Origin: Leptolyngbyaceae cyanobacterium M33_DOE_097
GTDB taxonomy: Bacteria > Cyanobacteriota > Cyanobacteriia > Leptolyngbyales > Leptolyngbyaceae
DNA length: 43,603 nucleotides
Assembly: GCA_015296075.1 (NCBI GenBank)
Contig: DVDV01000005.1
Location: forward strand, 1 to 43,603
Direction of reading: 5' to 3'
In this document: positions 1-9,743 of the stretch, one piece after another
How positions within the stretch are numbered: position 1 is the stretch's first letter
Layout: the number at the start of each line of letters is the position of its first letter
The notes under the pieces: model-generated
What the model was told of the DNA's origin: nothing
Database searches by the model: none
Seen by the model: only the letters and a program-made list of their open reading frames with translations
Made by a program: the position numbers and the translations under genes

Positions 1-182
1 AGAATGATTCTCATAAAAACGTCCGGTTTTAACGTTTATGAATGGCTGAAACCCGCATTCTGCCGTTTATAACATTGAGTGCACAAGTCTTTAGACACTC
101 TGGCTACAGTACAAATGTTTCAAAATGAGAATTGCTGGGTTAAACTTTCGTTGTTGACTGTTTTCTATCGCGTCTGTTTTTA

Positions 183-1094
183 ATGGCAAAGGGTTCTCTT
201 CCCGCTGATTGGATTGAACGGTTTACAGACCCTTATTCGGTGTTGGGGGTGTCTGTTACAGCCGACGATCGCCGTGTCTTAAAACGTTACCGGGCAGTGG
301 CTAAGCTCCTTCATCCAGACGCACTGGCTCTTTTGGACAGCGAGACGCAAGAGTTTGCGACTCAACTCTTTGCCAGAATTGTCAACCCGGCCTATCAAAA
401 GCTAAAGCAAGAGAAAAATCGCGCAGAAAGCTCTGCTTTGCTACGGTTGCAAGTGCGTCGCTTGTGCCGAGAAAGCGCATTTCAACCCCAGACTGACCGG
501 GCCAGCCAACTCATGACCCATCCAGCCAGTGCGGTAGATGTGTTTTACGAGCAAGCGATCGCAGAACTGGCAGAGATGCAATACGAGCCGTTGACTCGCT
601 TTGCTAGCATTACCCAGGAAATGAACGAGTTGAACCTGGTTTACCTTCAACTCAAGATGGGCGACATGGTTGTGCGCGAAAAACGCACCGGGCTTGTATC
701 TGCGACAGAAGCAAAGCCAATCAAGTTTACGCCTGCGGCTCAACGAAAGGAAGTCGAGACTGAAAGCTATGCTCGTCGTCATTATCGCCGGGCGCAGGAA
801 TATGCCAAAAAAGGCAATTGGGCACAAACCGTCCAAGAATTAAAGGATGCCATCAAGCTTGAACCCGACCAAAGCGAATTTCACGCTTTATTGGGGTATG
901 CCTACTTACAGCAAAATTTGACTGGTATGGCCACCGTTTACTGTCGGCAAGCTCTGAAGCTCAATCCCAAGCAGTCGCTCGCGCTCAAGTATGCCGATAA
1001 GGTCGGTGTTAAAGCAACCGAAACACCTTCTGCCCCTGACCCCTCGACCACTAGCAAGCGTGGGCTGTTTGGGGTGTTTCGAGCTAAGCCCTGA
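183..1094 (+). CDS. J-domain protein with C-terminal TPR repeats
   Basis: A 303-residue protein. Residues about 14-80 form a DnaJ-like J domain containing the HPD tripeptide (44-46) that stimulates the Hsp70 ATPase. The middle is helical and unassigned. Residues about 199-266 hold two TPR units ending in the usual Leu-x-Pro turns. There is no Gly/Phe linker or zinc domain, so this is not DnaJ itself but a J protein that probably brings DnaK to a partner bound by the TPRs. No signal peptide or membrane segment is visible, so it is probably cytoplasmic. The ATG has no clear Shine-Dalgarno. It stands alone, with a weak terminator-like repeat downstream. The J domain call is firm; the client is unknown. 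Confidence 0.85.
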   Translation: MAKGSLPADWIERFTDPYSVLGVSVTADDRRVLKRYRAVAKLLHPDALALLDSETQEFATQLFARIVNPAYQKLKQEKNRAESSALLRLQVRRLCRESAFQPQTDRASQLMTHPASAVDVFYEQAIAELAEMQYEPLTRFASITQEMNELNLVYLQLKMGDMVVREKRTGLVSATEAKPIKFTPAAQRKEVETESYARRHYRRAQEYAKKGNWAQTVQELKDAIKLEPDQSEFHALLGYAYLQQNLTGMATVYCRQALKLNPKQSLALKYADKVGVKATETPSAPDPSTTSKRGLFGVFRAKP

Positions 1095-1149
1095 TGTTGC
1101 TTGTAGGTCACTAGACCTGGCAGATGGATGATCACGCTTTTTGCGACGT

Positions 1150-1183
1150 AAGGCTTTTAGAATAATCAGACAAGCCTTTTATT
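1150..1183 (+). terminator. possible terminator after the J-domain gene
   Basis: AAGGCTT (1150-1156) and AAGCCTT (1172-1178) are perfect inverted copies separated by 15 bases and followed by a short T-rich stretch. The stem is short and the loop long, so the call is weak. Confidence 0.3.
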
Positions 1184-1521
1184 GAAGTCTTTTCTATATT
1201 TAATCTGGCTAAATTTAAATTAACTCAACTGTTCTCTTCGCTTGTTTGTCTAGAGCGACTGGAGGACTTGCGAGTATGTTGCGACAAGTGCTGTTAGATG
1301 AGGCAATGCCTGCACCTCCAAGACAGTCATCACTTCCACTCTGTTTCTCGGGTAAATCGTCTTTTTGCAGAGTAGATTCAGCGCATTTTCTGAGTTTAGT
1401 TTTTCTCAATTGAGCGATGATTTTAGATAACTGACCCTTGAAATATTTGGTGGGCGCAGTTTAAGACACGGGTAGGTCAATGCACTACCCGCAAAGAACG
1501 GAGTTTGAGAATCTCAATCAA
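1184..1521. other. intergenic stretch, nothing assigned
   Basis: About 340 bases between the J-domain gene and tRNA-Pro. I see no open frame with a plausible start or family match, and no strong hairpin or repeat. Confidence 0.5.
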
Positions 1522-1595
1522 TCGGGATGGCGGGATTCGAACCCACGGCCCCTTCGTCCCGAACGAAGTGCGCTACCAAGCTGCGCTACATCCCG
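1522..1595 (-). tRNA. tRNA-Pro (anticodon CGG)
   Basis: Read on the minus strand it folds as a cloverleaf. The acceptor stem is CGGGATG/CATCCCG, the D arm is GCGC/GCGC, the anticodon stem is CTTCG/CGAAG with loop TTCGGGA (anticodon CGG, reading the Pro codon CCG), and the T arm GTGGG/CCCGC carries the invariant TTCGAAT loop. The discriminator is A (position 1522) and CCA is not encoded, as is common in cyanobacteria. No intron is seen. Confidence 0.95.
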
Positions 1596-1799
1596 TCTTT
1601 AGCACTTGTCAATTTTAGCCTATGCAACGGGCAATCCTGTATAGATTTTTCGTGTAGTTGTTGTCGGTTGACTCGACGATAGCTCTAAACCACGTAATAC
1701 TGAAACCAAGGGTGCAACATAAGTTTATTAAAGTTAATAACAGTCTGGCGATCGCGCATAATTCAGGTTGCAACCTGCCACGGGCAGTAATGAGGAAGA

Positions 1800-2663
1800 A
1801 TGGCAAACCCACAGCATTTAGCCCTGATTCAGCAGGGTGTAGACGTATGGAATGAATGGAGACAGCTTAATCCCAAAATTCGTCCAGATTTGCGCGAAGC
1901 TGACCTCAGACAACTCAATCTGAAGTATGTCAACTTTGAGTATGCTGATCTGAGTCAGGCCAACCTGCGCGAAAGCAACCTCAATGGCGCCAATTTGACG
2001 CGATCGATTCTATATCGAGCCGACCTTTGCATGGCCGACTTGCAACGCGCTCAGATGGCAGAGGCTGATCTCTACAATGCGAGTCTCTACACCGCCAACC
2101 TGGTCGAGGCCAATTTGCGTGAAGCCATTTTCTACGAAGCTGATTTGCGCGAAGCAACCCTCTACAAAGCCGATTTACGTGAGGCAATCTTTTATGAGGC
2201 CGATCTCCGCGAAGTCACTTTAGAGGGCGCAAAACTGATTGGGGCAACACTCTACAATGCCAATCTTGCACGCGCCAATTTGATTCGTACAAACCTGTGT
2301 ATGGTTAGCCTGGTAGGAACCAACCTGCATCGCGCCAACTTACGGATGGCTAATCTGATGGGGGCAAACCTCTACAAAGCCATTTTGTTTGAGGCAGATC
2401 TCGGTCAGGCCGATCTACGAGAAGCCACGCTCAGTCTGGCAGATTTGCGTCGAGCCAACCTGAAAGGGGCTTACCTGTGTATGGCAAACCTGACTGGAGC
2501 CAATTTAACGGGGGCAGATTTCGCTGGCACGGATCTGTCGATGGCCAATCTTTGGAAGATTCAAATTGATGATGAAGCATTACTTGGTCGCCTGATGCAA
2601 TCCGCTGAAATCACCACCAGCACGCTGAAAGAGAAAAAGAGTACCCTCAGTCGGATTACCTAA
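1800..2663 (+). CDS. pentapeptide repeat protein
   Basis: A 287-residue protein. Residues 1-28 form a short leader with a Trp-Asn-Glu-Trp-Arg motif. From about residue 29 to 255 the sequence is an almost unbroken run of A(D/N)LxX pentapeptides, which fold as a right-handed quadrilateral beta-helix. A short helical tail follows. There is no signal peptide or membrane segment. The start is supported by a GAGGA Shine-Dalgarno a few bases upstream of the ATG. Cyanobacteria carry many such proteins and most have no known function; some mimic DNA or act in transport or signalling. The repeat strips are regular, with conserved codons such as GCCGATCTCCGCGAA recurring, which suggests internal duplication. 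The family is certain and the function unknown. Confidence 0.92.
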   Translation: MANPQHLALIQQGVDVWNEWRQLNPKIRPDLREADLRQLNLKYVNFEYADLSQANLRESNLNGANLTRSILYRADLCMADLQRAQMAEADLYNASLYTANLVEANLREAIFYEADLREATLYKADLREAIFYEADLREVTLEGAKLIGATLYNANLARANLIRTNLCMVSLVGTNLHRANLRMANLMGANLYKAILFEADLGQADLREATLSLADLRRANLKGAYLCMANLTGANLTGADFAGTDLSMANLWKIQIDDEALLGRLMQSAEITTSTLKEKKSTLSRIT

Positions 2664-2676
2664 CTTCGCATCGATC

Positions 2677-2700
2677 AAAAAAACTCCTGAGTCTCAGGAG
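2677..2700 (-). terminator. Rho-independent terminator of the DUF4278 gene
   Basis: On the minus strand a perfect 7-bp stem CTCCTGA/TCAGGAG (2700-2694 with 2690-2684) with loop GAC is followed directly by seven T. It lies 46 bases past the stop of the DUF4278 gene and 14 bases past the end of the convergent pentapeptide gene, so it may also stop that transcript. Confidence 0.85.
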
Positions 2701-2745
2701 CTTTGCTGTTGTTAGTCACGACTGCTAGAGGAAGAATCGAAAACG

Positions 2746-2919
2746 TTAGTGGTTATAGCTGACACCGCGGTAGCTGAGTTGTAGCGTAGCGCATGGTGCA
2801 ACACGTGCTGCGGAAAAGTGAACAGGCACTCCGCGATATTTGCCCATTTGAGCAGTAGGAGCTTGAGCAACTTCAGAAGCGGTGGACTGGTAGGGCTTGC
2901 CGAGGAAGGTGAGTGTCAT
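2746..2919 (-). CDS. DUF4278 domain small protein
   Basis: A 57-residue frame reading MTLTFLGKPYQ at the N terminus, GKYRGVPVHF in the middle and LQLSYRGVSYNH at the end. The LTxLGxxY and L(S/T)YRGVSY blocks match DUF4278, a small family found almost only in cyanobacteria and of unknown function. The ATG (2919-2917) is preceded at good spacing by an AGGAGA Shine-Dalgarno, and the gene ends shortly before a strong terminator, so it looks like a complete one-gene unit. The usual family order has YRGVxY near the N terminus; here the best copy is C-terminal and a degenerate copy sits in the middle. No signal peptide or membrane helix is present. The gene is real with high likelihood and its role is unknown. 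Confidence 0.8.
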   Translation of the reverse strand: MTLTFLGKPYQSTASEVAQAPTAQMGKYRGVPVHFSAARVAPCATLQLSYRGVSYNH

Positions 2920-3443
2920 GGGGGCTTTCTCCTGGTTGGGGGCGTTTGCTTGATGAGTTAATCATGCCGTTTTCTACGGTTCAAACGGGTGACTCAACCC
3001 CTCGTCAATTGGTGAACGTTAGCACTCCTTTCTTTGACTGAAATCAATCTGATCCATTCCCTAGATCACGAATGCTATTGATTAATATCACAATCAATGG
3101 GGCGATCATCACGCTTGACGGGCGAACAGCAGTTCGCCCCTACGATGGTGAAATATCCGATCGCGTTGAAGCCATGATCTTTTTTCGCTCTCTTTCAAAG
3201 CCGCTTCGTCCTTAGATTGTTGACGATCTCGCCTCTCCGAAAACCGCCATTCCACAACTTTTGCAACATTTAAGGGGTGATCCCCAAATATTTGCAACAT
3301 TCTCTGCTGAACGAGGGAGCCTCTTTAGAGAGTCGAGATAAGCTGTAGGCAAAGGATTTAGAGCCTGTGGCCGATCGCCAGTGGGTAAAGTTTGGCTAAC
3401 TGCGATCGCACGGCCACCGAGCTATGACTAAAGAGGAACCATC
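2920..3443. other. intergenic region with a dispersed palindrome
   Basis: This 524-base gap separates divergent genes and must hold both promoters, though I cannot fix a -10 or -35. The only clear structure is a perfect 8-bp dyad, GGGCGAAC (3120-3127), loop AGCA, GTTCGCCC (3132-3139), followed by CTAC. This form of GGGCGAAC/GTTCGCCC hairpin is a common interspersed repeat in cyanobacteria. No credible coding frame is seen. Confidence 0.5.
3120..3139. repeat. dispersed GGGCGAAC hairpin repeat
   Basis: Perfect inverted repeat with an 8-bp stem and 4-base loop. No T tract follows on either strand, so it is not a terminator. It resembles the short interspersed palindromes scattered in cyanobacterial intergenic DNA. 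Confidence 0.55.
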
Positions 3444-3794
3444 ATGAGCGAATTTCAAGACTTTTTGAGAAGACAGTACGTCCACGTTGCGATTGGCGAG
3501 TTTAAGCCCGGTAAGTTTGCCGAAGCTCAAGCCCTCTACGAACAGGCGGTTGCCACTTACCACCAGGGCTTTAAGGGCGCGTATTTACTGCAACAACCCG
3601 GCAGCGATCGCGGCATCTCGGTGATTTTTTGGGATAGCGTCGAAGAAATGGACACCAATCAGAGTGAGGCGATTCATCAGCAAATTCTGAAGCAAATGGC
3701 ACCCTTATTTGAGCATGCGCCAACCACTGAAATTTACGAAGTTGTATCTGAAATTAAACCGTCAGAAACAGAACGGTTAGAAGCACTCGTCTAA
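3444..3794 (+). CDS. ABM-like (dimeric alpha/beta barrel) small protein
   Basis: A 116-residue protein. Residues 11-100 have the strand-helix-strand-strand-helix-strand pattern of the ferredoxin-like dimeric alpha/beta barrel seen in antibiotic-biosynthesis monooxygenases and related stress proteins. Visible landmarks are the first strand (YVHVAIGEF), the helix EAQALYEQAVATYHQGF, and the strands GAYLLQQ and ISVIFWDS before the last helix. No catalytic residue can be named, and many members of this fold are not oxygenases. The ATG has an AGAGGA Shine-Dalgarno. It is cytoplasmic by appearance and stands alone upstream of the acyl-CoA synthetase/GNAT gene, 125 bases away. The fold is moderately sure and the function unknown. 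Confidence 0.65.
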   Translation: MSEFQDFLRRQYVHVAIGEFKPGKFAEAQALYEQAVATYHQGFKGAYLLQQPGSDRGISVIFWDSVEEMDTNQSEAIHQQILKQMAPLFEHAPTTEIYEVVSEIKPSETERLEALV

Positions 3795-3919
3795 GTGCTA
3801 TAGAGCCTCTGTGCCTAGCGAAAGCAACAGGAGAAAGCTGAGCTTAAAGAATCCCAAACGATACAGGGGTTCTCGCAACTCACGCTTAGCATGGAGGCAG
3901 TTCTGATCAGGCTGCAATT

Positions 3920-6697
3920 ATGCAAACTTCTGCGGTATCGGGGCGATCGCCCCTGATTGGTTGCGATCCGGCGTCTAGTCTGCTGAGTCAGAGCTACCAT
4001 CCCCTAGATGTTCTGTTCACACCCAAGAGTGTGGCTGTGATCGGAGCAACAGAGCGTCCTTTAAGTGTTGGGCGCACAGTCATGTGGAATCTGATTCGCA
4101 ACCCGTTTGGGGGGATGGTTTTTCCGGTAAACCCCAAACGAAAGAGCGTTTTAGGCATCAAGACTTACCCCGCGCTCGCGGAGGTACCCGAAGCGGTTGA
4201 TCTGGCCGTCATCGCAACTCCGGCAGCAACCGTGCCAGGGATTGTGCGCGAATGTGTGAACGCTGGCGTGAAAGGGGCGATCATCTTATCGGCGGGCTTT
4301 CGCGAGGCAGGGGCCGCTGGAATTGAACTTGAGCAACAAGTATTAGCAGAAGCCCGGCGTGGCAATCTCAGAATTGTTGGCCCTAACTGTTTGGGAATTA
4401 TGCGTCCTCAAACAGGGTTTAACGCCACCTTTGCCAGTGAGATCGCCCATCCTGGCAGTGTCGGTTTTATTAGCCAGAGTGGCGCATTGTGTACTGCCAT
4501 TCTTGATTGGAGCTTGCGCGAAAACGTGGGTTTCAGTGCGTTTGTGTCAATTGGGGCGATGCTCGATGTCAATTGGGGCGACTTGATCGATTACCTTGGC
4601 GATGACCCCTACACGCAGAGCATCATTCTCTACATGGAGAGCATTGGGGACGCGCGATCGTTTTTGTCGGCGGCGCGGGAAGTGGCACTCACCAAACCAA
4701 TCATCGTGATTAAAGCGGGGCGCACAGAAGCGGCAGCTCAAGCAGCCAAGTCACACACGGGGGCACTCGCTGGCAGTGATGAAGTGCTGGATGCGGCTTT
4801 TCGGCGGTGTGGCGTATTGCGCGTCTCCAGCATCAATGACCTGTTTAACATGGCCGAGGTGCTAGCCAAACAACCCCGTCCTAAAGGCCGTCGCCTCACC
4901 ATTCTGACCAATGCGGGTGGAGCCGGGGTCCTGGCAACCGATTCCCTGATTCGGGGTGGAGGCGAACTGGCTCAACTCACACCAGAGACAATTCATGAGT
5001 TAGATACCCTATTACCCCAACATTGGAGCCATCAAAACCCAATCGATATTCTGGGTGACGCCGATGCCGATCGCTATGCCAAAACTCTTGAGATTGCCGC
5101 CAAAGACCCCAACAGTGATGGGTTGCTGGTGATTTTGACGCCGCAAGCAATGACCGAGGCGGTGCAAACAGCGCAGGGTTTAGCCAATATGGTGCGATCG
5201 CCCGAAAGTCCGCTGAAGCACAAGACGGTGCTGGCAAGCTGGATGGGCGGTGACCAGGTCGCAGACGGAGAAGCCTTGTTAAACCAGGCCGGAATTTTTA
5301 CGCTGCCCTACCCCGACATGGCAGTGCAAGTGTTTAACTACATGGGTCAGTACAACTACAACTTGAGAGGATTGTATGAAACCCCGATGCTGTCTGAAAA
5401 TGGGGCAGAAAACTCGGCACAGGCGCGCGCGCTTTTAGAACAGGTGCGGCAGTGCGATCGCACGTTGTTAACCGAACCCGAATCGAAGCAGTTGTTAGCT
5501 TCCTATGGGATCCCTGTGGTAGAAACACGGGTTGCGATCGATGAAACGGAGGCAGTTGCTTTGGCCGATCGCATTGGCTACCCCGTTGTGCTGAAACTTT
5601 ATTCGGAGACAATCACGCACAAAACGGATGTAGGCGGGGTGCGGCTAAACCTGCCCGATGCGGATACGGTGCGGCGGGCATTTCAAGCGATCGCCCAATC
5701 GGTGACTGAAAAAATCGGACTAGAGCACTTTCAGGGTGTGACCGTGCAACCCATGTTGCGGATCCAGGGCTATGAATTAATTGTGGGATGCTCCTACGAT
5801 CCGCAGTTTGGCCCAGTGTTGTTGTTTGGTACAGGCGGACATTTAGTTGAAGTCTTTCGCGATCGCTCGCTTGCCTTACCACCGCTCACCACCACCTTGG
5901 CCCGCCGCATGATGGAGCAAACCCAGATCTATCAGGCACTCAATGGGGTGAGAGGGCAGGCAGCAGTCAATCTTGAGGCCCTGGAGCAACTACTAGTGCA
6001 TTTCAGCCATTTAGTTGTAGAGCAACGCCAGATCAAGGAGATTGACATCAATCCTTTACTGGTGTCGAGCGATCGCATGATTGCACTGGATGCCCGCGTT
6101 GTCTTACATGATGCCAACTTACCGCTTGAAAGCTTGCCCCGCTTGGCGATTCGCCCGTACCCTCTACACTACGTGCACCCCTGGCAAACAAAAGATGGGG
6201 TCGAGGTGGTGATTCGCCCAATTCGACCAGAAGATGAGCCATTGATGGTCAAATTTCACAACACCCTTTCCGAGGAAAGTGTCTACTTTCGCTATGCTCA
6301 CATGGTGAAACTAAGTCACCGCGTTGCCCACGATCGCCTGACCCGCATTTGTTTCATTGATTACGATCGGGTGATGGCGCTTGTCGTTGAAGGGCAGAAT
6401 CCTGCAACGGGCGAGTCAGAAATTTGGGCAGCAGGGCGGCTCACGAAGCTACATGGCCGACATCAGGCGGAATTTTCAATGTTAGTGAGCGATCGCATTC
6501 AAGGGCAGGGGGTTGGCACTGAGCTGTTGCGCCGACTGGTGCAGATTGGGCGCGACGAACAGCTAGAGAGCATCATTGCTGACATCTTGCCAGAAAACCG
6601 AGCCATGCAGCGGGTTGCTCAGAAACTAGGATTTCAGCTCCACCGAGCGGTTTCTGAAGATATGGAGCCAATGCTACGCGCCACTCTCGTTTTGTAA
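3920..6697 (+). CDS. ADP-forming acyl-CoA synthetase fused to GNAT acetyltransferase (PatZ/Pat-like)
   Basis: A 925-residue fusion. Residues about 30-160 are a CoA-binding Rossmann domain ([22 protein letters not shown]). Residues about 165-480 are the two succinyl-CoA-ligase-like domains, with the phosphohistidine motif [10 protein letters not shown]. Residues about 500-720 are an ATP-grasp domain ([19 protein letters not shown]). Residues about 755-915 are a GNAT domain with the acetyl-CoA motif [10 protein letters not shown]. This order matches enterobacterial PatZ (YfiQ), a protein lysine acetyltransferase that regulates enzymes such as acetyl-CoA synthetase. In PatZ-type proteins the synthetase half is often catalytically silent. 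Here the phosphohistidine is kept, so ADP-forming acetate-CoA ligase activity remains possible. It is cytosolic and appears monocistronic. An ATG start with a long non-conserved leader leaves the exact start uncertain. Confidence 0.88.
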   Translation: MQTSAVSGRSPLIGCDPASSLLSQSYHPLDVLFTPKSVAVIGATERPLSVGRTVMWNLIRNPFGGMVFPVNPKRKSVLGIKTYPALAEVPEAVDLAVIATPAATVPGIVRECVNAGVKGAIILSAGFREAGAAGIELEQQVLAEARRGNLRIVGPNCLGIMRPQTGFNATFASEIAHPGSVGFISQSGALCTAILDWSLRENVGFSAFVSIGAMLDVNWGDLIDYLGDDPYTQSIILYMESIGDARSFLSAAREVALTKPIIVIKAGRTEAAAQAAKSHTGALAGSDEVLDAAFRRCGVLRVSSINDLFNMAEVLAKQPRPKGRRLTILTNAGGAGVLATDSLIRGGGELAQLTPETIHELDTLLPQHWSHQNPIDILGDADADRYAKTLEIAAKDPNSDGLLVILTPQAMTEAVQTAQGLANMVRSPESPLKHKTVLASWMGGDQVADGEALLNQAGIFTLPYPDMAVQVFNYMGQYNYNLRGLYETPMLSENGAENSAQARALLEQVRQCDRTLLTEPESKQLLASYGIPVVETRVAIDETEAVALADRIGYPVVLKLYSETITHKTDVGGVRLNLPDADTVRRAFQAIAQSVTEKIGLEHFQGVTVQPMLRIQGYELIVGCSYDPQFGPVLLFGTGGHLVEVFRDRSLALPPLTTTLARRMMEQTQIYQALNGVRGQAAVNLEALEQLLVHFSHLVVEQRQIKEIDINPLLVSSDRMIALDARVVLHDANLPLESLPRLAIRPYPLHYVHPWQTKDGVEVVIRPIRPEDEPLMVKFHNTLSEESVYFRYAHMVKLSHRVAHDRLTRICFIDYDRVMALVVEGQNPATGESEIWAAGRLTKLHGRHQAEFSMLVSDRIQGQGVGTELLRRLVQIGRDEQLESIIADILPENRAMQRVAQKLGFQLHRAVSEDMEPMLRATLVL

Positions 6698-6762
6698 GCG
6701 GTGCAGCATGCGACAATGCCTGTAGTGCTTTACAACAAAGCCGCTTGTTTTTGATTGTGACC

Positions 6763-6975
6763 ATGTCTGAAGCATTTACTCTTCAAGTCAACGGCGAAGA
6801 GCGCACCTGCTCGCCCCATACGTCACTACCGACTTTTTTAGAACAATTGGGGCTAAACCCCCGGTTAGTCGCCGTTGAGTACAACGGTGAGATTTTGCAT
6901 CGTCAATTTTGGGAAGAAACCGAAATTAAGGCGGGCGATCGCCTGGAAATTGTCACGATCGTCGGTGGCGGTTGA
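6763..6975 (+). CDS. thiS: sulfur carrier protein ThiS
   Basis: A 70-residue ubiquitin-like protein ending in VTIVGGG. The C-terminal glycine is adenylated and thiocarboxylated, and delivers sulfur for the thiazole ring of thiamine. Family landmarks are the N-terminal strand (LQVNGEE), LPTFLEQLGLNPRLVAVEYNGEIL, and GDRLEIVTIVGGG. I start at the ATG at 6763; an upstream TTG at 6745 would add six residues but lacks family support. The gene lies 65 bases after the acyl-CoA synthetase gene on the same strand and overlaps the convergent pseudouridine synthase by 23 bases. No other thiamine gene is in the window. In cyanobacteria ThiS is sometimes fused to ThiE or next to thiG; here it is alone. 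Confidence 0.9.
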   Translation: MSEAFTLQVNGEERTCSPHTSLPTFLEQLGLNPRLVAVEYNGEILHRQFWEETEIKAGDRLEIVTIVGGG

Positions 6976-7573
6976 CGGTTGGCGAACGGGTTGGTTGGCG
7001 TCGAAGTTGGTGCAGTTGGGCGACTTCGGCGGCGGTTAACTCGCGCCAGGTTCCGGGTTCTAAACCTGCCAGCCTGAGATGGGCGATCGCGACGCGCACT
7101 AACCGCAATGTCGGAAAACCAACCGCCGCTGTCATGCGTCGCACTTGGCGATTGCGCCCCTCCGTTAACGTCACCTCTAGCCATGCGGTCGGCACCGTCT
7201 TGCGAAAGCGAATCGGTGGATCGCGAGGTGGCAAGTCAGGTTCTTCGGGGAGAAGCCGAACCTGCGCGGGACGAGTGCGATAGCCCTGGATGACAACGCC
7301 TTGCTGAAGTTGGGCGATCGCGGCGGCATCGGGTTCACGCTCGACCTGCACCCAGTACGTGCGGGGATGCCCAAAATCAGGATGACTGAGTTGGTGTTGT
7401 AACTTGCCATCATCAGTCAGCAGCACTAGCCCTTCGCTGTCATGGTCAAGCCGCCCTACGGGATACACATCTGGCACAGCAATGTAGTCCTTTAGGGTGG
7501 GGCGTGTGATGCCTTCGTCGGTAAACTGGCACAACACGTTATAGGGTTTGTAGAACAACAGATAGCGGTTCAC
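6953..7573 (-). CDS. rluE: RluE/RsuA-family rRNA pseudouridine synthase
   Basis: A 206-residue enzyme converting uridine to pseudouridine in ribosomal RNA. The sequence begins at the catalytic domain (YLLFYKPYNVLCQF), without an S4 RNA-binding domain, as in RluE, which modifies U2457 of 23S rRNA in E. coli. The catalytic aspartate lies in GRLDHDSEGLVLLTDDG (near residue 43), and the RsuA-family motif EGRNRQVRRM is present near residue 138. The tail is Arg/Pro-rich. The 3' end overlaps thiS by 23 bases tail to tail. The family is certain; the RluE assignment rests on size and lack of S4 and could instead be a closely related paralogue. Confidence 0.88.
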   Translation of the reverse strand: MNRYLLFYKPYNVLCQFTDEGITRPTLKDYIAVPDVYPVGRLDHDSEGLVLLTDDGKLQHQLSHPDFGHPRTYWVQVEREPDAAAIAQLQQGVVIQGYRTRPAQVRLLPEEPDLPPRDPPIRFRKTVPTAWLEVTLTEGRNRQVRRMTAAVGFPTLRLVRVAIAHLRLAGLEPGTWRELTAAEVAQLHQLRRQPTRSPTVNRHRRS

Positions 7574-7594
7574 GATCGCCTGACCTAAAACGCC

Positions 7595-9472
7595 CTAGTT
7601 GATCCTGACACGGAAACGGCCAAACCCAAAATTGTTGCCTGCGGTGTTTGGCACTGTCCCAAAAGGAAAGAGGAGGGAACCATTGGGATTGGTTTGATTT
7701 TGACAGGGATTGCCATTCGGCAAAGGAGCCAGGGGCGAGAACACCTGTCCACCGGGTAGCGCCGGATTAGTGCCCTGTTTAATTTGGGGCGTATTTTCGA
7801 TCAACTGCGTTCCGAGGGGCACCTGGTCGCACACGTTTACATTTTGTGCGGCACTACCTCCGTCTGACAAGAGATAGACGGTGTACTCAATCTCATCGCC
7901 ACTTTGCAGCGACGCCCCATCTGGTAGGGTGAAGATCCCACTTGGCGGAAAGGCTGACCAACCTGCGGCATCGTCATCTGCGTCGTTGGGGTCATCCACA
8001 AACTGACTGAAGTTGACCCCTGGTAAGGGGCTACCCCCGCGCAAAATGTTGGAAATGCGTTTAACTAGCCGTAAAGTAGGGGCACCTGGCTCAGTTACGT
8101 TGGTGCGATCGCGCCCGGTGTTATCCCCCGTGTTGATTTCTCCAGGCGTGGTGACGGTTGCAACGTTCTCGACATCATTGGCGATCGCGGTTGGCAAGAC
8201 CGTCAGGTTAATCGCTGGTAGGGTTTCTCCTGGTGCCGCGATGCCAGCGTAGGTACAGGTGACTAATTGCCCGTTCGCACTACAAGTCCAGTTCGTGCCC
8301 GTTGCCGAAACAAACTGAAACCCATTTGGCAGGGTATCACTGACGGTAATCGCCCCGGTTGTGGCTCCCGCTGTCGCAGCATTTTGGACTGTCAGCGTGT
8401 AAACACCCGGATTGCCTACCAAGAATTCACCCTGGCTAGTTTTGGTAATTGATAGATCGGGGAGTGGGGTAATCGTCGTGACACGAAAGTCTTGAATCTC
8501 GTTGAAGTTGGTACGGCTGCCAGTCGAGCCTGCAAAACCAAAGATCAGTTGACTGGGTAACGGTCCCTGCCCCGGAATCGTGTTTAGATCAAACGCTGTG
8601 ATGACAGGTGAAAAGCCAGCGCCGCTGTCAACCTCAATCGTAATTTGGCTGCTCGGTGTCACCGTGATCCGTACCCGTCGTTGAGCCAACGCACGAGTAT
8701 TGTTTGCTGCCGAATAAATCGGAAATGGCACCCCGGTTACGTAAGCATATTGGGTCGCCTGAGAACCCCGGATCACGATCGCATTCTGCTGTGGCCCCAC
8801 ACCACCAACCCGTCCCTCACTTCCGTCAGAATACAACCCAAATGCATCAAACCCGATGCCGACATAACCACCCTGCAAACCAGGCACACCAGCAGGCTGA
8901 GTCGTTGACCCAGCGCGTTGAGCATAACCGAGAGAGCCACCAAACGCGCCTGCTCTGGTAGGTAAGGTGCCAGTGCCATCGGCAATGAAGAAGTTAATGC
9001 CGTCAGCTCCAGTGCCACCGTACTGAAATTGGTCAAAGGTAATCACTAAGCCGCTGGTTGACGGCACCGGGACTCGATAAAACACAAACCCCGCCTGGGC
9101 ATTTTGGGGTGACGTCAGGCGTAAAACACCTTGCCCGATCGGGTCTGTCGCTGTCCCAACCGGACACCCCGACAAAGGTTGCTGAATCGGAAAGTTACTT
9201 GGATCCGTAATCACGGGAGGATTGGTCGGCGTCGGGAGAGCCGCTGTCAAACAGGGGAAGTTTGATCGATTAGAACCAATCCCCGCAATCCAGTTAGGGT
9301 CTGCGGTAGCAGCTGAAAATTGCTCTTGGATCAAAACCGTTTGGGCAAGAGCAACGGATGTCCAAAAATTCCAAGCAAGAAAAACCGCGATCGCCCCTAT
9401 CCAGAGCGATCGACGGTTGATAAATCGTAGAAACTGACAAACTAAAAACGGCCAAGCAATAACCTTTTGCAT
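7595..9472 (-). CDS. secreted lectin-like/DUF11 surface protein with shared C-terminal module
   Basis: A 625-residue exported protein. A long signal peptide ends near residue 43 (WTSVALAQ). Residues about 45-340 resemble an L-type-lectin-like beta sandwich: GLVITFDQFQYGGTGADGINFFIADG, a GYVGIGFDAFG strand, and a late NFNEIQDFRVTTI strand. Residues about 343-460 are a DUF11 domain (LPDLSITKTSQGEFLVG; VSDTLPNGFQF). Residues 467-625 are a module shared with the next gene and ending FGRFRVRIN, with two cysteines (VCDQVP, NPCQN). It lies 271 bases downstream of the 714-residue paralogue, so it may have its own promoter. A sugar-binding surface or matrix role is an inference. No anchor, sortase motif or type I repeats are visible, so its route across the outer membrane is unexplained. 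Confidence 0.75.
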   Translation of the reverse strand: MQKVIAWPFLVCQFLRFINRRSLWIGAIAVFLAWNFWTSVALAQTVLIQEQFSAATADPNWIAGIGSNRSNFPCLTAALPTPTNPPVITDPSNFPIQQPLSGCPVGTATDPIGQGVLRLTSPQNAQAGFVFYRVPVPSTSGLVITFDQFQYGGTGADGINFFIADGTGTLPTRAGAFGGSLGYAQRAGSTTQPAGVPGLQGGYVGIGFDAFGLYSDGSEGRVGGVGPQQNAIVIRGSQATQYAYVTGVPFPIYSAANNTRALAQRRVRITVTPSSQITIEVDSGAGFSPVITAFDLNTIPGQGPLPSQLIFGFAGSTGSRTNFNEIQDFRVTTITPLPDLSITKTSQGEFLVGNPGVYTLTVQNAATAGATTGAITVSDTLPNGFQFVSATGTNWTCSANGQLVTCTYAGIAAPGETLPAINLTVLPTAIANDVENVATVTTPGEINTGDNTGRDRTNVTEPGAPTLRLVKRISNILRGGSPLPGVNFSQFVDDPNDADDDAAGWSAFPPSGIFTLPDGASLQSGDEIEYTVYLLSDGGSAAQNVNVCDQVPLGTQLIENTPQIKQGTNPALPGGQVFSPLAPLPNGNPCQNQTNPNGSLLFPFGTVPNTAGNNFGFGRFRVRIN

Positions 9473-9743
9473 GGTTGCTCACTACTCACCAAAGATGGGG
9501 GAATGAGCACCCTGATGATTTTTTGCAACCCGATGACTAAGGCGATCGCCTGATAACTCGGTAAAAGCACCTTAAACTGCCTTTAAGTTGCTCATCAGCA
9601 ATCTTCGGCAGAGATCAAAGACTCTCGATCTTAACGTGGTTTCTCAACTCCTGAATCACTGAGCAACGCCGCTTGACAGAACAAACAGTATTACTCCTCA
9701 CAGAAGGTCAATCAAGATCCGGTTTTTTCTGTTAAAAACCTCC

